Shown: positions 37,234-46,660, counted from the stretch's first letter. The stretch is 64,000 nucleotides of DNA from Nocardioides marmorisolisilvae (GCF_031656915.1 NZ_CP134227.1:2914001-2978000), one strand, 5' to 3'. Notes: generated from the sequence alone by a model not told the origin. A program made the numbers and translations.

Positions 37234-38003
37234 GCGGCACCCCGGCCGAGGCGCGCGAGCGCTACCGCGACGGCCTCGACGCACCGACCAGCGGCTGGGC
37301 ACCGGGATTCACCCAGGCCAACCTGATCTCCCTGCCGCGTGACTGGGCCTACGACATGCTGCTCTTCGGGCAGCGCAACCCGGCACCGGTTCCGATCCTG
37401 GACGTGACCGAGCCGGGCGCGACGGGTACGACCCTGGCCGCGGGCGCCGACCTGCGCACGGACCTCCCTCGCTACCGGGTGTGGCGCGGCGGCGAGCTGG
37501 TCGACGAGCCGATCCACGTGCGGGACGTGTGGCGCGACGACCTGGTCTCGTTCCTGATCGGCTGCAGCTTCAGCTTCGAGAGCGCGCTGCTCGAGGCCGG
37601 CGTACCGGTCCGCAACATCGAGCAGGGCCGCAACGTGTCGATGTACCGGACCGACATCGACTGCCGGGCCGCCGGGCGGCTGTCCGGTCCGCTGGTCGTG
37701 TCGATGCGACCGATCCCCGCCGGTCAGGTCGCCACTGCCGTCGCCGTGACCGCAAGGATGCCGCAGGTGCACGGCGCGCCCGTGCACGTCGGCAGCCCGG
37801 AGACCCTCGGCATCGCTGACCTGTCCGTGCCCGACTTCGGCGACCCGGTCGACCTGCACGACGGTGACGTTCCGGTGTTCTGGGCGTGCGGCGTGACGCC
37901 CCAGGCGGCACTGATGGCCTCGAGGCCGCCGTTCGCGATCACGCACGCGCCGGGGCACATGTTCGTCACCGATGTGCCTGACGCGCACTACCGCGAACCC
38001 TGA
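37230..38003 (+). CDS. DUF1445 family, D-glutamate cyclase-like
   Basis: The 257-residue protein matches YcsI/DUF1445: [38 protein letters not shown], then [19 protein letters not shown] and [15 protein letters not shown] with [13 protein letters not shown] at the end. Mammalian homologues convert D-glutamate to 5-oxo-D-proline, so the enzyme would feed the adjacent 5-oxoprolinase or handle the D-isomer. It overlaps the GntR gene by GTGA. Confidence 0.85.
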   Translation: MSGTPAEARERYRDGLDAPTSGWAPGFTQANLISLPRDWAYDMLLFGQRNPAPVPILDVTEPGATGTTLAAGADLRTDLPRYRVWRGGELVDEPIHVRDVWRDDLVSFLIGCSFSFESALLEAGVPVRNIEQGRNVSMYRTDIDCRAAGRLSGPLVVSMRPIPAGQVATAVAVTARMPQVHGAPVHVGSPETLGIADLSVPDFGDPVDLHDGDVPVFWACGVTPQAALMASRPPFAITHAPGHMFVTDVPDAHYREP

Positions 38004-38031
38004 TTCCCCGCCCGCGACCTGCGACCGGATC

Positions 38032-38075
38032 GGGCCGACAGCGGGCCGACAGTGGACCGACAGAGGACCGACAGA
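38032..38075 (+). repeat. Four 11-bp direct repeats (iterons)
   Basis: Two copies of GGGCCGACAGY followed by two copies of GGACCGACAGA lie head to tail at exactly 11-bp steps in the 166-bp region before the AhpD-like gene. TACTGT at 38104-38109 could be the -10 box. One-turn spacing suggests side-by-side binding by a regulator on one DNA face, as for OmpR/SARP-type activators. Confidence 0.8.
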
Positions 38076-38169
38076 GGGCACGGCTGCCGACCGGCACGCC
38101 AACTACTGTGCTGAGTGACCACGACGGTGCCGTGCACGGAGCGGTGCCGACACGCGCGAGGAGGACGCA

Positions 38170-38772
38170 GTGACCGATCAGAGCGTGAGCAGGTTCGGGC
38201 ACGTCGAGCTGGCCGACTTCCCCACGGACCTGCGGGAGCGGATCACCCCGATCGCGGAGAAGTCGGGGTTCGTGCCGAACGTGTTCCGTGCGATGGCGCG
38301 GCGTCCTGCCGAGCTGCGCGCCTTCCTCGACTACCACGACGCGCTGATGGAGCCCACTACCGACGACGAGGGCACCGAGATCGGCCTGACCCGGGCCGAG
38401 CGGGAGCTCGTCGTGGTGGCAACCTCGGGGGCCAACCACTGCACCTACTGCGTGGTCGCGCACGGCGCGATCCTGCGGATCCGCACCAAGGATCCGACGA
38501 TCGCCGACCGGGTCGCCTCCAACCCGTACGGCGCCGAGCTGAGCGGGCGCGAACGCGCCATCGTCGACCTGGCGCTGCGGATCAGCCTCGAGTCGGCCAG
38601 GTTCGGCGATGCGGACCTCGACGCCGCCCGACGAGCAGGGCTCAGCGACGAGGAGATCTGGGACGTCGGCGCGATCACCGCGCTGTTCGGCCTGTCGAAC
38701 CGGATCGCCCACCTGACCGCTCTGCAGCCCAACGCGGAGTTCTACGCGATGGGTCGCCAACCCCGCGCGTGA
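38170..38772 (+). CDS. AhpD-like carboxymuconolactone decarboxylase / peroxidase-related protein
   Basis: The 200-residue protein has HCTYCVVAHGAILR, the CxxCxxxH motif of AhpD-like proteins, which reduce peroxide through the Cys pair, and belongs to the branch called uncharacterised peroxidase-related enzyme. A GAGGAGGA Shine-Dalgarno precedes GTG 38170. The preceding iterons suggest activation by a dedicated regulator. It is convergent with the ATPase gene. Confidence 0.85.
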   Translation: MTDQSVSRFGHVELADFPTDLRERITPIAEKSGFVPNVFRAMARRPAELRAFLDYHDALMEPTTDDEGTEIGLTRAERELVVVATSGANHCTYCVVAHGAILRIRTKDPTIADRVASNPYGAELSGRERAIVDLALRISLESARFGDADLDAARRAGLSDEEIWDVGAITALFGLSNRIAHLTALQPNAEFYAMGRQPRA

Positions 38773-38775
38773 GGC

Positions 38776-39759
38776 TCAGCGTCGTACGCCGGCCAGCCAG
38801 TCACCGAACGGCAGCGGCGCGGCGCCTGCGTGCACCTGGGCGATGAACTCCCCCTCGAGCCAGTTCCGCAGCCGCTGGACGGGTTCCGGCGCCGGCAGCG
38901 TCATCAGCCTGTCCTGGCGGGCCAGCTCCTCCGCCTGGTGGATCAGCCCACGCAGCGTCCGGAGGCTTGGGGCGACCTCGCGGCTGCACAGCACATCCAC
39001 GTCGATCAGGTCCCGGCCCTCGCGCACCGCCTCCCGGGCTGCGATCCGGGCGGGGTCCCAGTTGGCGGCGTGCTCCTGGACGTAGCCGGCCATCTGCTGC
39101 GCGAGGCGCTGGTACGCCGGCTCAGCGAGCCGGTCGCCGAGCAGCTGCAGCTCCCGGGTGAACTCGGCGAGGTTGTCGTCGTGGGCGACCAGCAGCGCGG
39201 CCGGGCAGTCCCGGAACCGCACCACGGCCCACGCGTCGGGGTCGAGCGGCGTCGGCGGTCGCGCCTCGCTTCGGGTCACCTCGGCGGCCGTGGGGTCCGC
39301 GTCCTCGCTGGCGGGGCCGGACGGCAGGAAGTCCGCCCAGATTCGGGTGCCCGAGGCCAGCTCATCGATGCCCCAGCTCGCGGCAAGCGCACAGACCAGA
39401 AACATCCCGCGCCCGGTGGCGCAGGTGTCATCGGCGGACAGGTCGTCGAGCAGGGCATCGCTCAGCGTGGGCTGTTGGGCGAGCACCTCGACCGAGCCCA
39501 TCCCGGCATCGGCGACCGCCAGCCGGACGGCGTCCGGCCGCTGCTCCAGCTCCACCTGGAAGTAGACGCTGCCGCTGTGCAGCGTGGAGTTCGTGGCCAG
39601 CTCGCTGACGCAGAGCGACACGTCCTCCGCAACGGCCTCCCACCCCCACTCCTCGAGGAGGTCGTTGACGAACCGGCGGGCCGCGGGGACGCTGGCAGGC
39701 TGCGCCACCATCCGTACCTCGGCGCGCGCTGGCGTGCTCGAGTGCGTCGTTCCCGCCAC
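38776..39759 (-). CDS. RsbW-like ATP-binding protein with extra C-terminal domain
   Basis: The 327-residue protein has a GHKL ATPase domain of the serine-kinase/anti-sigma type: SLCVSELATNSTLHSG (N box), VADAGMGSV and GRGMFLVCALAASWGI (G boxes). It continues with about 170 residues of unknown function that resemble no domain I can name. GTG 39759 has CATACT at 39766-39771 as a -10 box 6 nt away, so a leaderless message is likely; ATG 39810, overlapping the upstream stop, is an alternative. A role in a partner-switching stress pathway is inferred. Confidence 0.75.
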   Translation of the reverse strand: MAGTTHSSTPARAEVRMVAQPASVPAARRFVNDLLEEWGWEAVAEDVSLCVSELATNSTLHSGSVYFQVELEQRPDAVRLAVADAGMGSVEVLAQQPTLSDALLDDLSADDTCATGRGMFLVCALAASWGIDELASGTRIWADFLPSGPASEDADPTAAEVTRSEARPPTPLDPDAWAVVRFRDCPAALLVAHDDNLAEFTRELQLLGDRLAEPAYQRLAQQMAGYVQEHAANWDPARIAAREAVREGRDLIDVDVLCSREVAPSLRTLRGLIHQAEELARQDRLMTLPAPEPVQRLRNWLEGEFIAQVHAGAAPLPFGDWLAGVRR

Positions 39760-39809
39760 CCGGTCAGTATGGAACACCGCGGCGCAGCGCGCTCTGCGCT
39801 CCCCGGCCA

Positions 39810-40745
39810 TCAGGAACCGCTGCGTACGCCGCTCCCGCCCAGCCAGGCCTCGGCGATCGTCGGCTGGAACAGCTCGACGGGGTTGCCGGCCGGGTCGTCG
39901 ACAAGGACCTGTCGCCCCCCGACCCCGTCGACGATCTCGTTGCGGAACGTCGCGCCCGACCTGCGCAGCCCGGCCACCGTCTCGTCCAGGTCGTCCACCT
40001 CGAGCGAGAAGCGGTTCCAGCCACCGGGTCGGGGCAGCGAGCCGTCGGGCATCGCCTGCCCGCCGCCGGGACCGCCGCCGGGGGCACTGAGCACCAGTCG
40101 CAGGGCGCCCCGCTGCAGCATCGCGAAGGTCGGAGCAGGGTGCATCACCTCCACGAACCCCAGATGCGTGCAGTAGAAGGCGATCGCGGCATCCACGTCG
40201 TCGACGATGTAGCGCACGCTGACGCTCGCGGCGGAGCTGCCGGCGTCGGCACTCACGGGCACGGTGGCGACGGCCTCGAGGGAGTCGTCGCACACCTCCT
40301 CGAGCGCGCGCTCGGTCTCCCGTGCCTGCGCCGGGTCCACCAGGTCACGGTCGAGGAGCCACTCGAGCGCGCGCAGCGACGCCCGGGCGTGCGAGAACTC
40401 GTGCCACAGCCGACCGGTCTCGTCGTCGGCGTCCTGCATCCGCCGGCGGAACTCGCGGAACGGGCCCTTCGCGTCGAGCGCATGGGAGAGCTCTCGGGCC
40501 AGGGCGGGATCTCCGACCGCGTCGGCGAAGTCCGCCATGTCGGCGTACGCCGCGCGCGGGCCCTCGCCCTCGATCGGGATCCACTCGTCCTCGAGCTCGT
40601 CGTCGAGCTCCAGCGGGTCGTCCTCGAGCTCGAAGAGGATCTCGCCGCGCTCGGGGTGGAGGTGGCCGACCAGTCGCGGCGGTCGGTCGAGCAGGCCGCC
40701 GAGCTCGTCGAGTTCCACCGAGTCGGGGGTCAGCGGGTAGTCCAC
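39810..40745 (-). CDS. UPF0158 domain fused to a VOC/glyoxalase domain
   Basis: The first 150 residues match UPF0158 (RLVGHLHPERGEILFELED, then WIPIEGEGPRAAYADMADFADAV and FREFRRRM). From residue 173 a VOC domain follows (VSVRYIVDDVDAAIAFYCTHLGFVEVMHPAPTFAMLQRG, ending VLVDDPAGNPVELFQP). The two usually occur as separate proteins, so this is a fusion. A GGAGAGG Shine-Dalgarno lies upstream of GTG 40745. It diverges from the RelA/SpoT-type gene. Function is unknown; VOC domains bind metals and small electrophiles. Confidence 0.8.
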   Translation of the reverse strand: MDYPLTPDSVELDELGGLLDRPPRLVGHLHPERGEILFELEDDPLELDDELEDEWIPIEGEGPRAAYADMADFADAVGDPALARELSHALDAKGPFREFRRRMQDADDETGRLWHEFSHARASLRALEWLLDRDLVDPAQARETERALEEVCDDSLEAVATVPVSADAGSSAASVSVRYIVDDVDAAIAFYCTHLGFVEVMHPAPTFAMLQRGALRLVLSAPGGGPGGGQAMPDGSLPRPGGWNRFSLEVDDLDETVAGLRRSGATFRNEIVDGVGGRQVLVDDPAGNPVELFQPTIAEAWLGGSGVRSGS

Positions 40746-40816
40746 GGGGCACCAGTCCTCTCCGTGCCGACGATAGTCGTGCGCCGAGCCCCGGGCGACC
40801 TGCCAGACTGCGGGAC

Positions 40817-41833
40817 GTGAAGCGGCAACCGGACGAGACCCCGTTCGACGAGATCCGTCGTGCCGCCGTCCAGGTGTACGCCGCGCGCCACGCCATGCTG
40901 CGGGCGGCCGGCGAGGAGTACGTCGCCCTGATCACCGGCATCCTCGACGACGCCGGCATCAACTACCTGAGCGTCAGCGGACGCACCAAGACCGTGACCT
41001 CCTTCGCGGCCAAGGCTGTGCGGCAGCGCGACGGCAAGCCGCTGTACGCCGACCCGCTGCGTGAGATCACCGACCAGATCGGGGTCCGGGTGGTCACCTA
41101 CCTGCACAGCGATGTGGCCGCCGTCGCCGGTCTGATCGACGACCAGATGCAGGTCCTCGACGACCGTGACCTCGGCCAGGAGACGGCCTCGGAGGGCCGC
41201 TTCGGCTACGCCAGCCGACACCTCCTCGTTGCCCCCGAGCCGGGCAGCGCGGTCGCCATCGAGCATCCGACGCTGGCCGGGCTGGTCGCCTCGGTGCAGA
41301 TCCGCACCGTGCTCCAGCATGCGTGGGCCGAGTTCGAGCACGACATCCGCTACAAGGGCCGGATCCCCGAGGAGCACGCGCCCGACCTGGACCGCCGGTT
41401 CACCCTGGCCGCGGGCCTGCTGGAGCTCGCCGACCGGGAGTTCTCCAAGATCCGCGACCGGCTCCAGGTCGACATGGGCGCCCAGCCGGCCTCGGCCGCG
41501 GACGACGACCCGCGGATCAGCGCCCAGGAGCTCGCTGCCTTCCTGGCCGGTCAGTTCCCGGAGGCGGGCTGGTCGCGCACCGACCACTACACCTGGATCG
41601 CCGGCCTCCTCCTCGAGCTGGGCATCGCCTCGCTCGACGAGCTCGGCGAGGTCCTCGAGGACGTCGACAGCGACGCGCTGAACAGCCGGATGCAGTACCG
41701 CTACCCGCCCGGTGCGGTGCGACGCCTGGACGACGCCCTGCTCGCGGCGTACGGCGAAAGGTACGTCGGCCTGCATCTCAACAGCCACCGTGTCGAGCTG
41801 CTGCGACACCGGCTCGACCGGCTTCGCGACTGA
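40817..41833 (+). CDS. RelA/SpoT-domain (p)ppGpp synthetase-like protein
   Basis: The 338-residue protein has the synthetase core: NYLSVSGRTKTVTSFAAK, DPLREITDQIGVRVVTY, and VQIRTVLQHAWAEFEHDIRYKG, which hold the nucleotide-binding and catalytic residues. It lacks HD hydrolase and TGS/ACT domains, so it is a small alarmone synthetase with an added C-terminal domain of about 120 residues. GTG 40817 has CAGACT at 40804-40809 as a weak -10 box 7 nt away, indicating a leaderless message. It may be switched by stress along with the divergent gene. Confidence 0.85.
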   Translation: MKRQPDETPFDEIRRAAVQVYAARHAMLRAAGEEYVALITGILDDAGINYLSVSGRTKTVTSFAAKAVRQRDGKPLYADPLREITDQIGVRVVTYLHSDVAAVAGLIDDQMQVLDDRDLGQETASEGRFGYASRHLLVAPEPGSAVAIEHPTLAGLVASVQIRTVLQHAWAEFEHDIRYKGRIPEEHAPDLDRRFTLAAGLLELADREFSKIRDRLQVDMGAQPASAADDDPRISAQELAAFLAGQFPEAGWSRTDHYTWIAGLLLELGIASLDELGEVLEDVDSDALNSRMQYRYPPGAVRRLDDALLAAYGERYVGLHLNSHRVELLRHRLDRLRD

Positions 41834-41904
41834 AGCGTTCCCACCGGCCACCCTCGGGCGTAGGGTCGAGCAGTCCGGCACGACCTGCGGATCCTGGAGC
41901 GACC

Positions 41905-42321
41905 ATGGCCCTGCGGCTCAACCCCTACCTGCACTTCGACTCCAACGCACGCGAGGCCCTGGAGGCCTACCACGACATCTTCGGCGGTGAGCTGACGCTG
42001 AGCCGGTTCGGCGACTTCGGCGATCCGGACGCCCCCGAGGCCGACCTCATCATGCACGGGATGCTCCAGACCCCGGACGGCTTCACCCTGATGGGCGCGG
42101 ACACCCCACCGGGCATGGAGTTCCACCCCGGCCGTGCGGTGACGATCAGCCTGAGCGGAGACGACGCCGAGACGCTGCGCGGCTTCTGGCAGCGCCTGGT
42201 CGACGGGGGCACCGTCGAGGTCGAGCTCGCCCCGCAGATGTGGGGCGACGAGTTCGGCCAGTGCGTCGACCGGTTCGGCGTGTCCTGGCTCGTGGACATC
42301 GCCGGCAGCAACCAGGCCTGA
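41905..42321 (+). CDS. VOC-family protein (PhnB/glyoxalase-like)
   Basis: The 138-residue protein has LNPYLHFDSNAREALEAYHDIFGGELTLSRFGDFG and ends APQMWGDEFGQCVDRFGVSWLVDI, the PhnB-like 3-demethylubiquinone branch of VOC proteins. It stands alone 71 bp after the RelA/SpoT-type gene. The metal-site residues of true glyoxalases are not obvious, so the substrate is unknown. Confidence 0.85.
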   Translation: MALRLNPYLHFDSNAREALEAYHDIFGGELTLSRFGDFGDPDAPEADLIMHGMLQTPDGFTLMGADTPPGMEFHPGRAVTISLSGDDAETLRGFWQRLVDGGTVEVELAPQMWGDEFGQCVDRFGVSWLVDIAGSNQA

Positions 42322-42335
42322 ACCGGTCGGGCGGC

Positions 42336-42995
42336 TCAGACGGGAGCGCCCAGCGCCTCCGGAATCGGCCGCGGTCCGTTGTTGAACTCGATGGTGCGCC
42401 CGGTCGTTCGTGGCCGCGACACCACCGCGGCGACCACCGCCGCGACGTCGGCGCGGCTGACGCTGCCCCCACCCACGCCAGGATCCGTCCCGAGCTCGAT
42501 CCGGCCGGTGCCCGGGTCGTCGGTCAGCCGGCTCGGGCCCAGCACGGTCCAGGCGAGGCTGCTGGCGCGCAGTCGCTCGTCGGCTGCGGCCTTCGCCTCG
42601 GCGTAGGTGAAGAACGGGTCCTCGGGCGGCACGCCGTGATCGGGTCCGGCACCGAAGTAGGACACCATCACGTAGCGATCGACGCCGGCTGCGCCCGCCG
42701 CCGAGATCGACCGGACCGCGGCGTCACGGTCGACCGCTCGGGTGCGGTCGGGGTCGCCGCCACCGGCACCGGCCGACCAGACCAGCGCGTCGGACCCTTC
42801 GATCAGGGCGGCCAGGTCCTCGACCGTCATCGTCTCGACGTCGGCCACCACGGGCTCGGCACCGGTACGCCGCACGTCATCGGCCTGGGCGGGATTCCGG
42901 ATCACCGACCGGACCCGGTGCCCGTCGGCGACCAGCAGGGGAGCGGTGAGGAGGGCGACCTGGCCGTGTCCTCCGATGATCGTCACGAGACCCAT
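42336..42995 (-). CDS. NAD(P)H-binding oxidoreductase (YwnB-like)
   Basis: The 219-residue protein starts MGLVTIIGGHGQVALLTAPLLVADGHRVRSVIRNPAQ, a Rossmann motif of NmrA/YwnB-like atypical SDRs, with SAGAGGGDPDRTRAVDRDAAVRSI. ATG 42995 has TAGGTT at 43002-43007 as a -10 box 6 nt away, indicating a leaderless message. Monocistronic. Substrate unknown. Confidence 0.85.
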   Translation of the reverse strand: MGLVTIIGGHGQVALLTAPLLVADGHRVRSVIRNPAQADDVRRTGAEPVVADVETMTVEDLAALIEGSDALVWSAGAGGGDPDRTRAVDRDAAVRSISAAGAAGVDRYVMVSYFGAGPDHGVPPEDPFFTYAEAKAAADERLRASSLAWTVLGPSRLTDDPGTGRIELGTDPGVGGGSVSRADVAAVVAAVVSRPRTTGRTIEFNNGPRPIPEALGAPV

Positions 42996-43059
42996 GGACC
43001 CAACCTACGTGGGGGCGTCGGGCCGTAACCCGAGAGCCCCGCCGACCGTTCTGCCCCAC

Positions 43060-45555
43060 ATGGGGAACGCGCGAGTCCGGATGCTGGCATCGGTGGCTGC
43101 GCTCGGCCTGCTGCCGGCACTGTTCGTGGTCGAGACGCAGGCACACGCCGAGCCGACCGCCGGCAGGACTGCGTCAGGGGCGGTGCTCCAAGCCGACCAG
43201 CTCCAAGCCGGCCATCCCCGCTACCGGGCCACGATCGTGCGGACCCGGCACGGAATCCCGCACATCACCGCGGACAGCTTCGGCTCGCTGGGCTTCGGGT
43301 CCGGATACGCCACCGCACGGACGGACGGCTGCACCCTGGCAGACGTGTTGCTGACCGCCCGCGCCGAGCGGTCCTACTACCTCGGTCCTCGCAAGCACTA
43401 CGACGACCGGGTGTCCATGGCCGGCACCAACCTGCAGTCCGACGCGCTGGTCACCGACCTGCACAACCGGCACGTCGTCGAGAAGCTGCTCCGCGACCCG
43501 GTGGCCGGGCCCGGCAGACAGGCACGGGCGATGGTGCGCGGTTACGCCGCCGGGATCAACACCTATCTGCGCGACATCGGCGGCGTGCGGCACTACCACG
43601 ACCGCGCCTGCCGCGGAGCGGCCTGGATCAAGCCGAACGTCCGCCCGATCGACATCTGGTACGGCGTCTACCTGGCCAACATCTTGGCCTCCACCGGCCA
43701 CTTCCTGCCGCAGATCGTGGGGGCCAGCCCCCCGACCCCGAGCGACCCGGGACTGCCGATCGACCTCGCGTCCGCCGCGTTCGCCACGGTGCCCGCAAGG
43801 CTGCCCTCCCGATCCGCCCTGCTCAAGGGCCTCGGCAAGGACCCCGACTCCGCGTTCGGCTCCAACGCGACCGCCGTCGGCAGCGCCGTGACCAGCACCG
43901 GCAAGGGCATGCTGCTCGGCAACCCGCACTTCCCCTGGGTGGGACGCTACCGCTTCACCCAGCAGCAGCTGACCATCCCGGGTCGCTACGACATCGCCGG
44001 TGCGAGCCTGATCGGGTCGCCGGTGGTCAACATCGGCTGGAACAACGACGTCGCCTGGAGCCATACCGTCTCCACTGCCTACCGGTTCACCCCGTACGAG
44101 TACCAGACCGTGGTGAGCCCGGCGACGTACCTCTACGGCGGCGGGCTCAGGACGCTCACCCATGACGTCGTGCACGTGCGGGTCAAGGGTGGGAAGACCG
44201 TCACTGCTGGGATGTACCGCACCCCGCAGGGCTATGTCATCGACGACCCCGCGGACCTGATGGGCTGGACTCCTCTCGGGTTCTTCGCGATCCGCGATGC
44301 CAACGGCGAGCAGCTGCGCACGATCGACACGTTCCTGAACATGGCCAAGGCGCACACCGTTCGTGGACTCCTGAAGCGCCAGGACGCCGGTGGCGGGATG
44401 CCGTGGGTGAACACGATCGCCGCGGACCGTGCCGGTCATGTCCTGTACGCCGACCACTCCGTCGTGCCGAACGTCTCGGACGCGCTGGCCCAGAAGTGCA
44501 TGACCCCGATCGGCCGGGTGCTGCAGAAGATCGCGGGACTGCCGGGCCTGGACGGCTCGCGTGCCGCCGGCGCCTGCAGATGGGGCACCGACTCCGACGC
44601 CGAGCGTCCCGGGATCTTCGGGCCGAAGAACCTCCCCCTGGAGGTCCGCGACGACTGGGTGATGAACTCCAACGACTCCTACTGGCTGCCCAATCCTGCG
44701 CAGCCGCTGGAGGGCTACGCCCGGATCATCGGCTGCGAGCAGTGCGTGCGGACGCTACGCACCCGGATGGTCGACCACTACGTGATGGACCGGCTCGCGA
44801 CCGGCAAGTTGATCACCCCGAGGAGCTTCCGCGGCACCGAGCACCAGAACCGGGTCTACGGCGCCGAGCTGATGAGCAAGGGCGGCGCGCTCGTGCAGCT
44901 GTGCCGCAACGCCGACGGCGGTGACGCCTGCCCGGTGCTGGCCCACTGGGACCTGCACTCGAACACGTCCAGCCGCGGCAACCAGATCTTCGAGGAGTTC
45001 GTCAAGCGGATCCCCACCTCCGGGCTGCTCGGACTGCTGCCCGGCCCGCAGATCTGGAAGGTCCCCTTCGACAAGTCCGACCCGGTGGGCACCCCACGGG
45101 AGCTCAACCCGCAGAGCAGTGCCGCGATCAAGGCGATGAAGGACGGCATCGCCTACCTGCGCGCCCACCACATCCCGATGGACGCAACCTGGGGCTCGCT
45201 GCAGGTGGCGGGCGACCGGGGCGCCCCGCCGATCCCGCTCGGCGGAGGTCTGGGCGACCAGGCCGGCAACGCCAACGCGCTCCAGTCGGAGGCGCCCGGG
45301 CCGCAGTCCAACAAGAGCCGCTACAAGGCCATCGACTATGGCTCGTCACACATCCAGGCGATCGCGTTCCTGCCGCACGGCGGCCTGCTTGCGCGCACCA
45401 TCTTGACCTACGGCCAGTCCGAGGACCCGCGGTCGCCGTGGTCGAGCGACCAGACCCGGATGTTCGGCAAGAAGCGGTGGGTGCACTTCGCCTTCACGCC
45501 TCGGCAGATTCGCCGCCAGGAGATCTCCCGGCAGGTGGTCTCCGCGCCGTACTGA
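43060..45555 (+). CDS. Secreted penicillin acylase-family Ntn hydrolase
   Basis: The 831-residue precursor has a signal peptide (MLASVAALGLLPALFVVETQAHA), an alpha-chain region, and the autocatalytic site FGSNATAVG with Ser268 as the predicted beta-chain N-terminal nucleophile, followed by LLGNPHFPW. Members deacylate beta-lactams, cyclic lipopeptides or acyl-homoserine lactones; QNRVYGAELM and HWDLHSNTSSRG fit the aculeacin/AHL acylase branch. Starts at ATG 43060 or 43081 are both possible. It stands alone, and its substrate is not evident. Confidence 0.88.
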   Translation: MGNARVRMLASVAALGLLPALFVVETQAHAEPTAGRTASGAVLQADQLQAGHPRYRATIVRTRHGIPHITADSFGSLGFGSGYATARTDGCTLADVLLTARAERSYYLGPRKHYDDRVSMAGTNLQSDALVTDLHNRHVVEKLLRDPVAGPGRQARAMVRGYAAGINTYLRDIGGVRHYHDRACRGAAWIKPNVRPIDIWYGVYLANILASTGHFLPQIVGASPPTPSDPGLPIDLASAAFATVPARLPSRSALLKGLGKDPDSAFGSNATAVGSAVTSTGKGMLLGNPHFPWVGRYRFTQQQLTIPGRYDIAGASLIGSPVVNIGWNNDVAWSHTVSTAYRFTPYEYQTVVSPATYLYGGGLRTLTHDVVHVRVKGGKTVTAGMYRTPQGYVIDDPADLMGWTPLGFFAIRDANGEQLRTIDTFLNMAKAHTVRGLLKRQDAGGGMPWVNTIAADRAGHVLYADHSVVPNVSDALAQKCMTPIGRVLQKIAGLPGLDGSRAAGACRWGTDSDAERPGIFGPKNLPLEVRDDWVMNSNDSYWLPNPAQPLEGYARIIGCEQCVRTLRTRMVDHYVMDRLATGKLITPRSFRGTEHQNRVYGAELMSKGGALVQLCRNADGGDACPVLAHWDLHSNTSSRGNQIFEEFVKRIPTSGLLGLLPGPQIWKVPFDKSDPVGTPRELNPQSSAAIKAMKDGIAYLRAHHIPMDATWGSLQVAGDRGAPPIPLGGGLGDQAGNANALQSEAPGPQSNKSRYKAIDYGSSHIQAIAFLPHGGLLARTILTYGQSEDPRSPWSSDQTRMFGKKRWVHFAFTPRQIRRQEISRQVVSAPY

Positions 45556-45634
45556 GAACGTGCGTGGGGGAAGGTCATGGCCTGCGGCGCGCGACGGCCG
45601 AAGCTTGCCCGACGCGTTCTGATTGAATCGAGTG

Positions 45635-46660
45635 GTGACCTCGCTGCCGCTCGACCCCGATCCTGCGCTGCCCGAGGGATACACCGCCCGGGTCCCTGAG
45701 GCGGGCGACGTGGCGCGGATCGCGGCGCTGGTGACCGCCGAGAGGCGGCGGGTGCGCGGCAGCGGGGCGGCCAACGTGGAGACGCTGACCCAGGAGGTCG
45801 TCGGCACCGGTTCTTGGACTCGGCGCCAGATCGTGGTCGAGGCGGCCGCCGGCGGCCTGGTCGCCTGGGCGTCGGTGCACGACCGCGCGGCCGGGCGCAC
45901 CATGGTCCAGATGGTCCTCGCCCCGGAGCACGACACCCTCGCCGTACCGCTGCTGGACTGGATCGCGGCCGCGGCCGGCATGATCGGCGCACACCGCGGA
46001 CTGGAGGTCACCCAGCTCGACGCCCTCCTCGACGAGGGCGCGACCGAGCTGGCCGAGTGGTTCCGCGAGGCCGGCTATCGGCACACCCGGACCTGGCTGA
46101 ACATGACTCGGCGGGTCGCCAGCGAGGAGACCTTCCCGGAGCCACGCGACGGCGTCGAGGTGCGTCGGGTCGGCGTGCACGCCCTCCCGAACGGTACGAC
46201 GTTGCCGGTCGCCGAGGACCTGCACGCCGTGCACCGGATGCTCGAGGAGTCCTTCGAGGATCACTTCAACTCCTACCGGGAGAGCTTCGCCGAGTTCGCC
46301 CAGCGGCTGCGGGAGGACCCGGGCCATCGGTGGGACCACTGGTGGCTCGCCCTCGTCGAGGACGAGGGCGCGTGGGTACCGGGCGGTGCGCTGGTCAGCT
46401 CGGTCTCCCCTCCCGACGACACCGGCGTCCCGGGCAGCTACGTCGACTACATCGGCGTCCACCGACGGGCGCGCGGCCGCGGCGTGGCCAAGGCGCTGCT
46501 GCACACCGTCCTCGCCGACGCCGCAGAGCGCGGGCGAAACCGGGTCTCCCTCGAGGTCGACGCCGACTCGCCCACCGGGGCCGACGGGCTCTACCGCTCG
46601 CTGGGCTGGGAGACCTCCTACATCACCGAGTCCTGGCAGCAGGACCTGCCGATCCGGTGA
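45635..46660 (+). CDS. Tandem GNAT acetyltransferase-like protein
   Basis: The 341-residue protein has two GNAT domains. The second ends with YVDYIGVHRRARGRGVAKALLHTVLADAAERG, the acetyl-CoA-binding signature, and SLEVDADSPTGADGLYRSLGWE. GTG 45635 has TTGAAT at 45623-45628 6 nt away as a possible leaderless -10; GTG 45632 and TTG 45623 are alternatives. It is coupled by GTGA to the next gene. Acceptor unknown; mycothiol synthase has a similar double-GNAT layout but no close match is claimed. Confidence 0.8.
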   Translation: MTSLPLDPDPALPEGYTARVPEAGDVARIAALVTAERRRVRGSGAANVETLTQEVVGTGSWTRRQIVVEAAAGGLVAWASVHDRAAGRTMVQMVLAPEHDTLAVPLLDWIAAAAGMIGAHRGLEVTQLDALLDEGATELAEWFREAGYRHTRTWLNMTRRVASEETFPEPRDGVEVRRVGVHALPNGTTLPVAEDLHAVHRMLEESFEDHFNSYRESFAEFAQRLREDPGHRWDHWWLALVEDEGAWVPGGALVSSVSPPDDTGVPGSYVDYIGVHRRARGRGVAKALLHTVLADAAERGRNRVSLEVDADSPTGADGLYRSLGWETSYITESWQQDLPIR

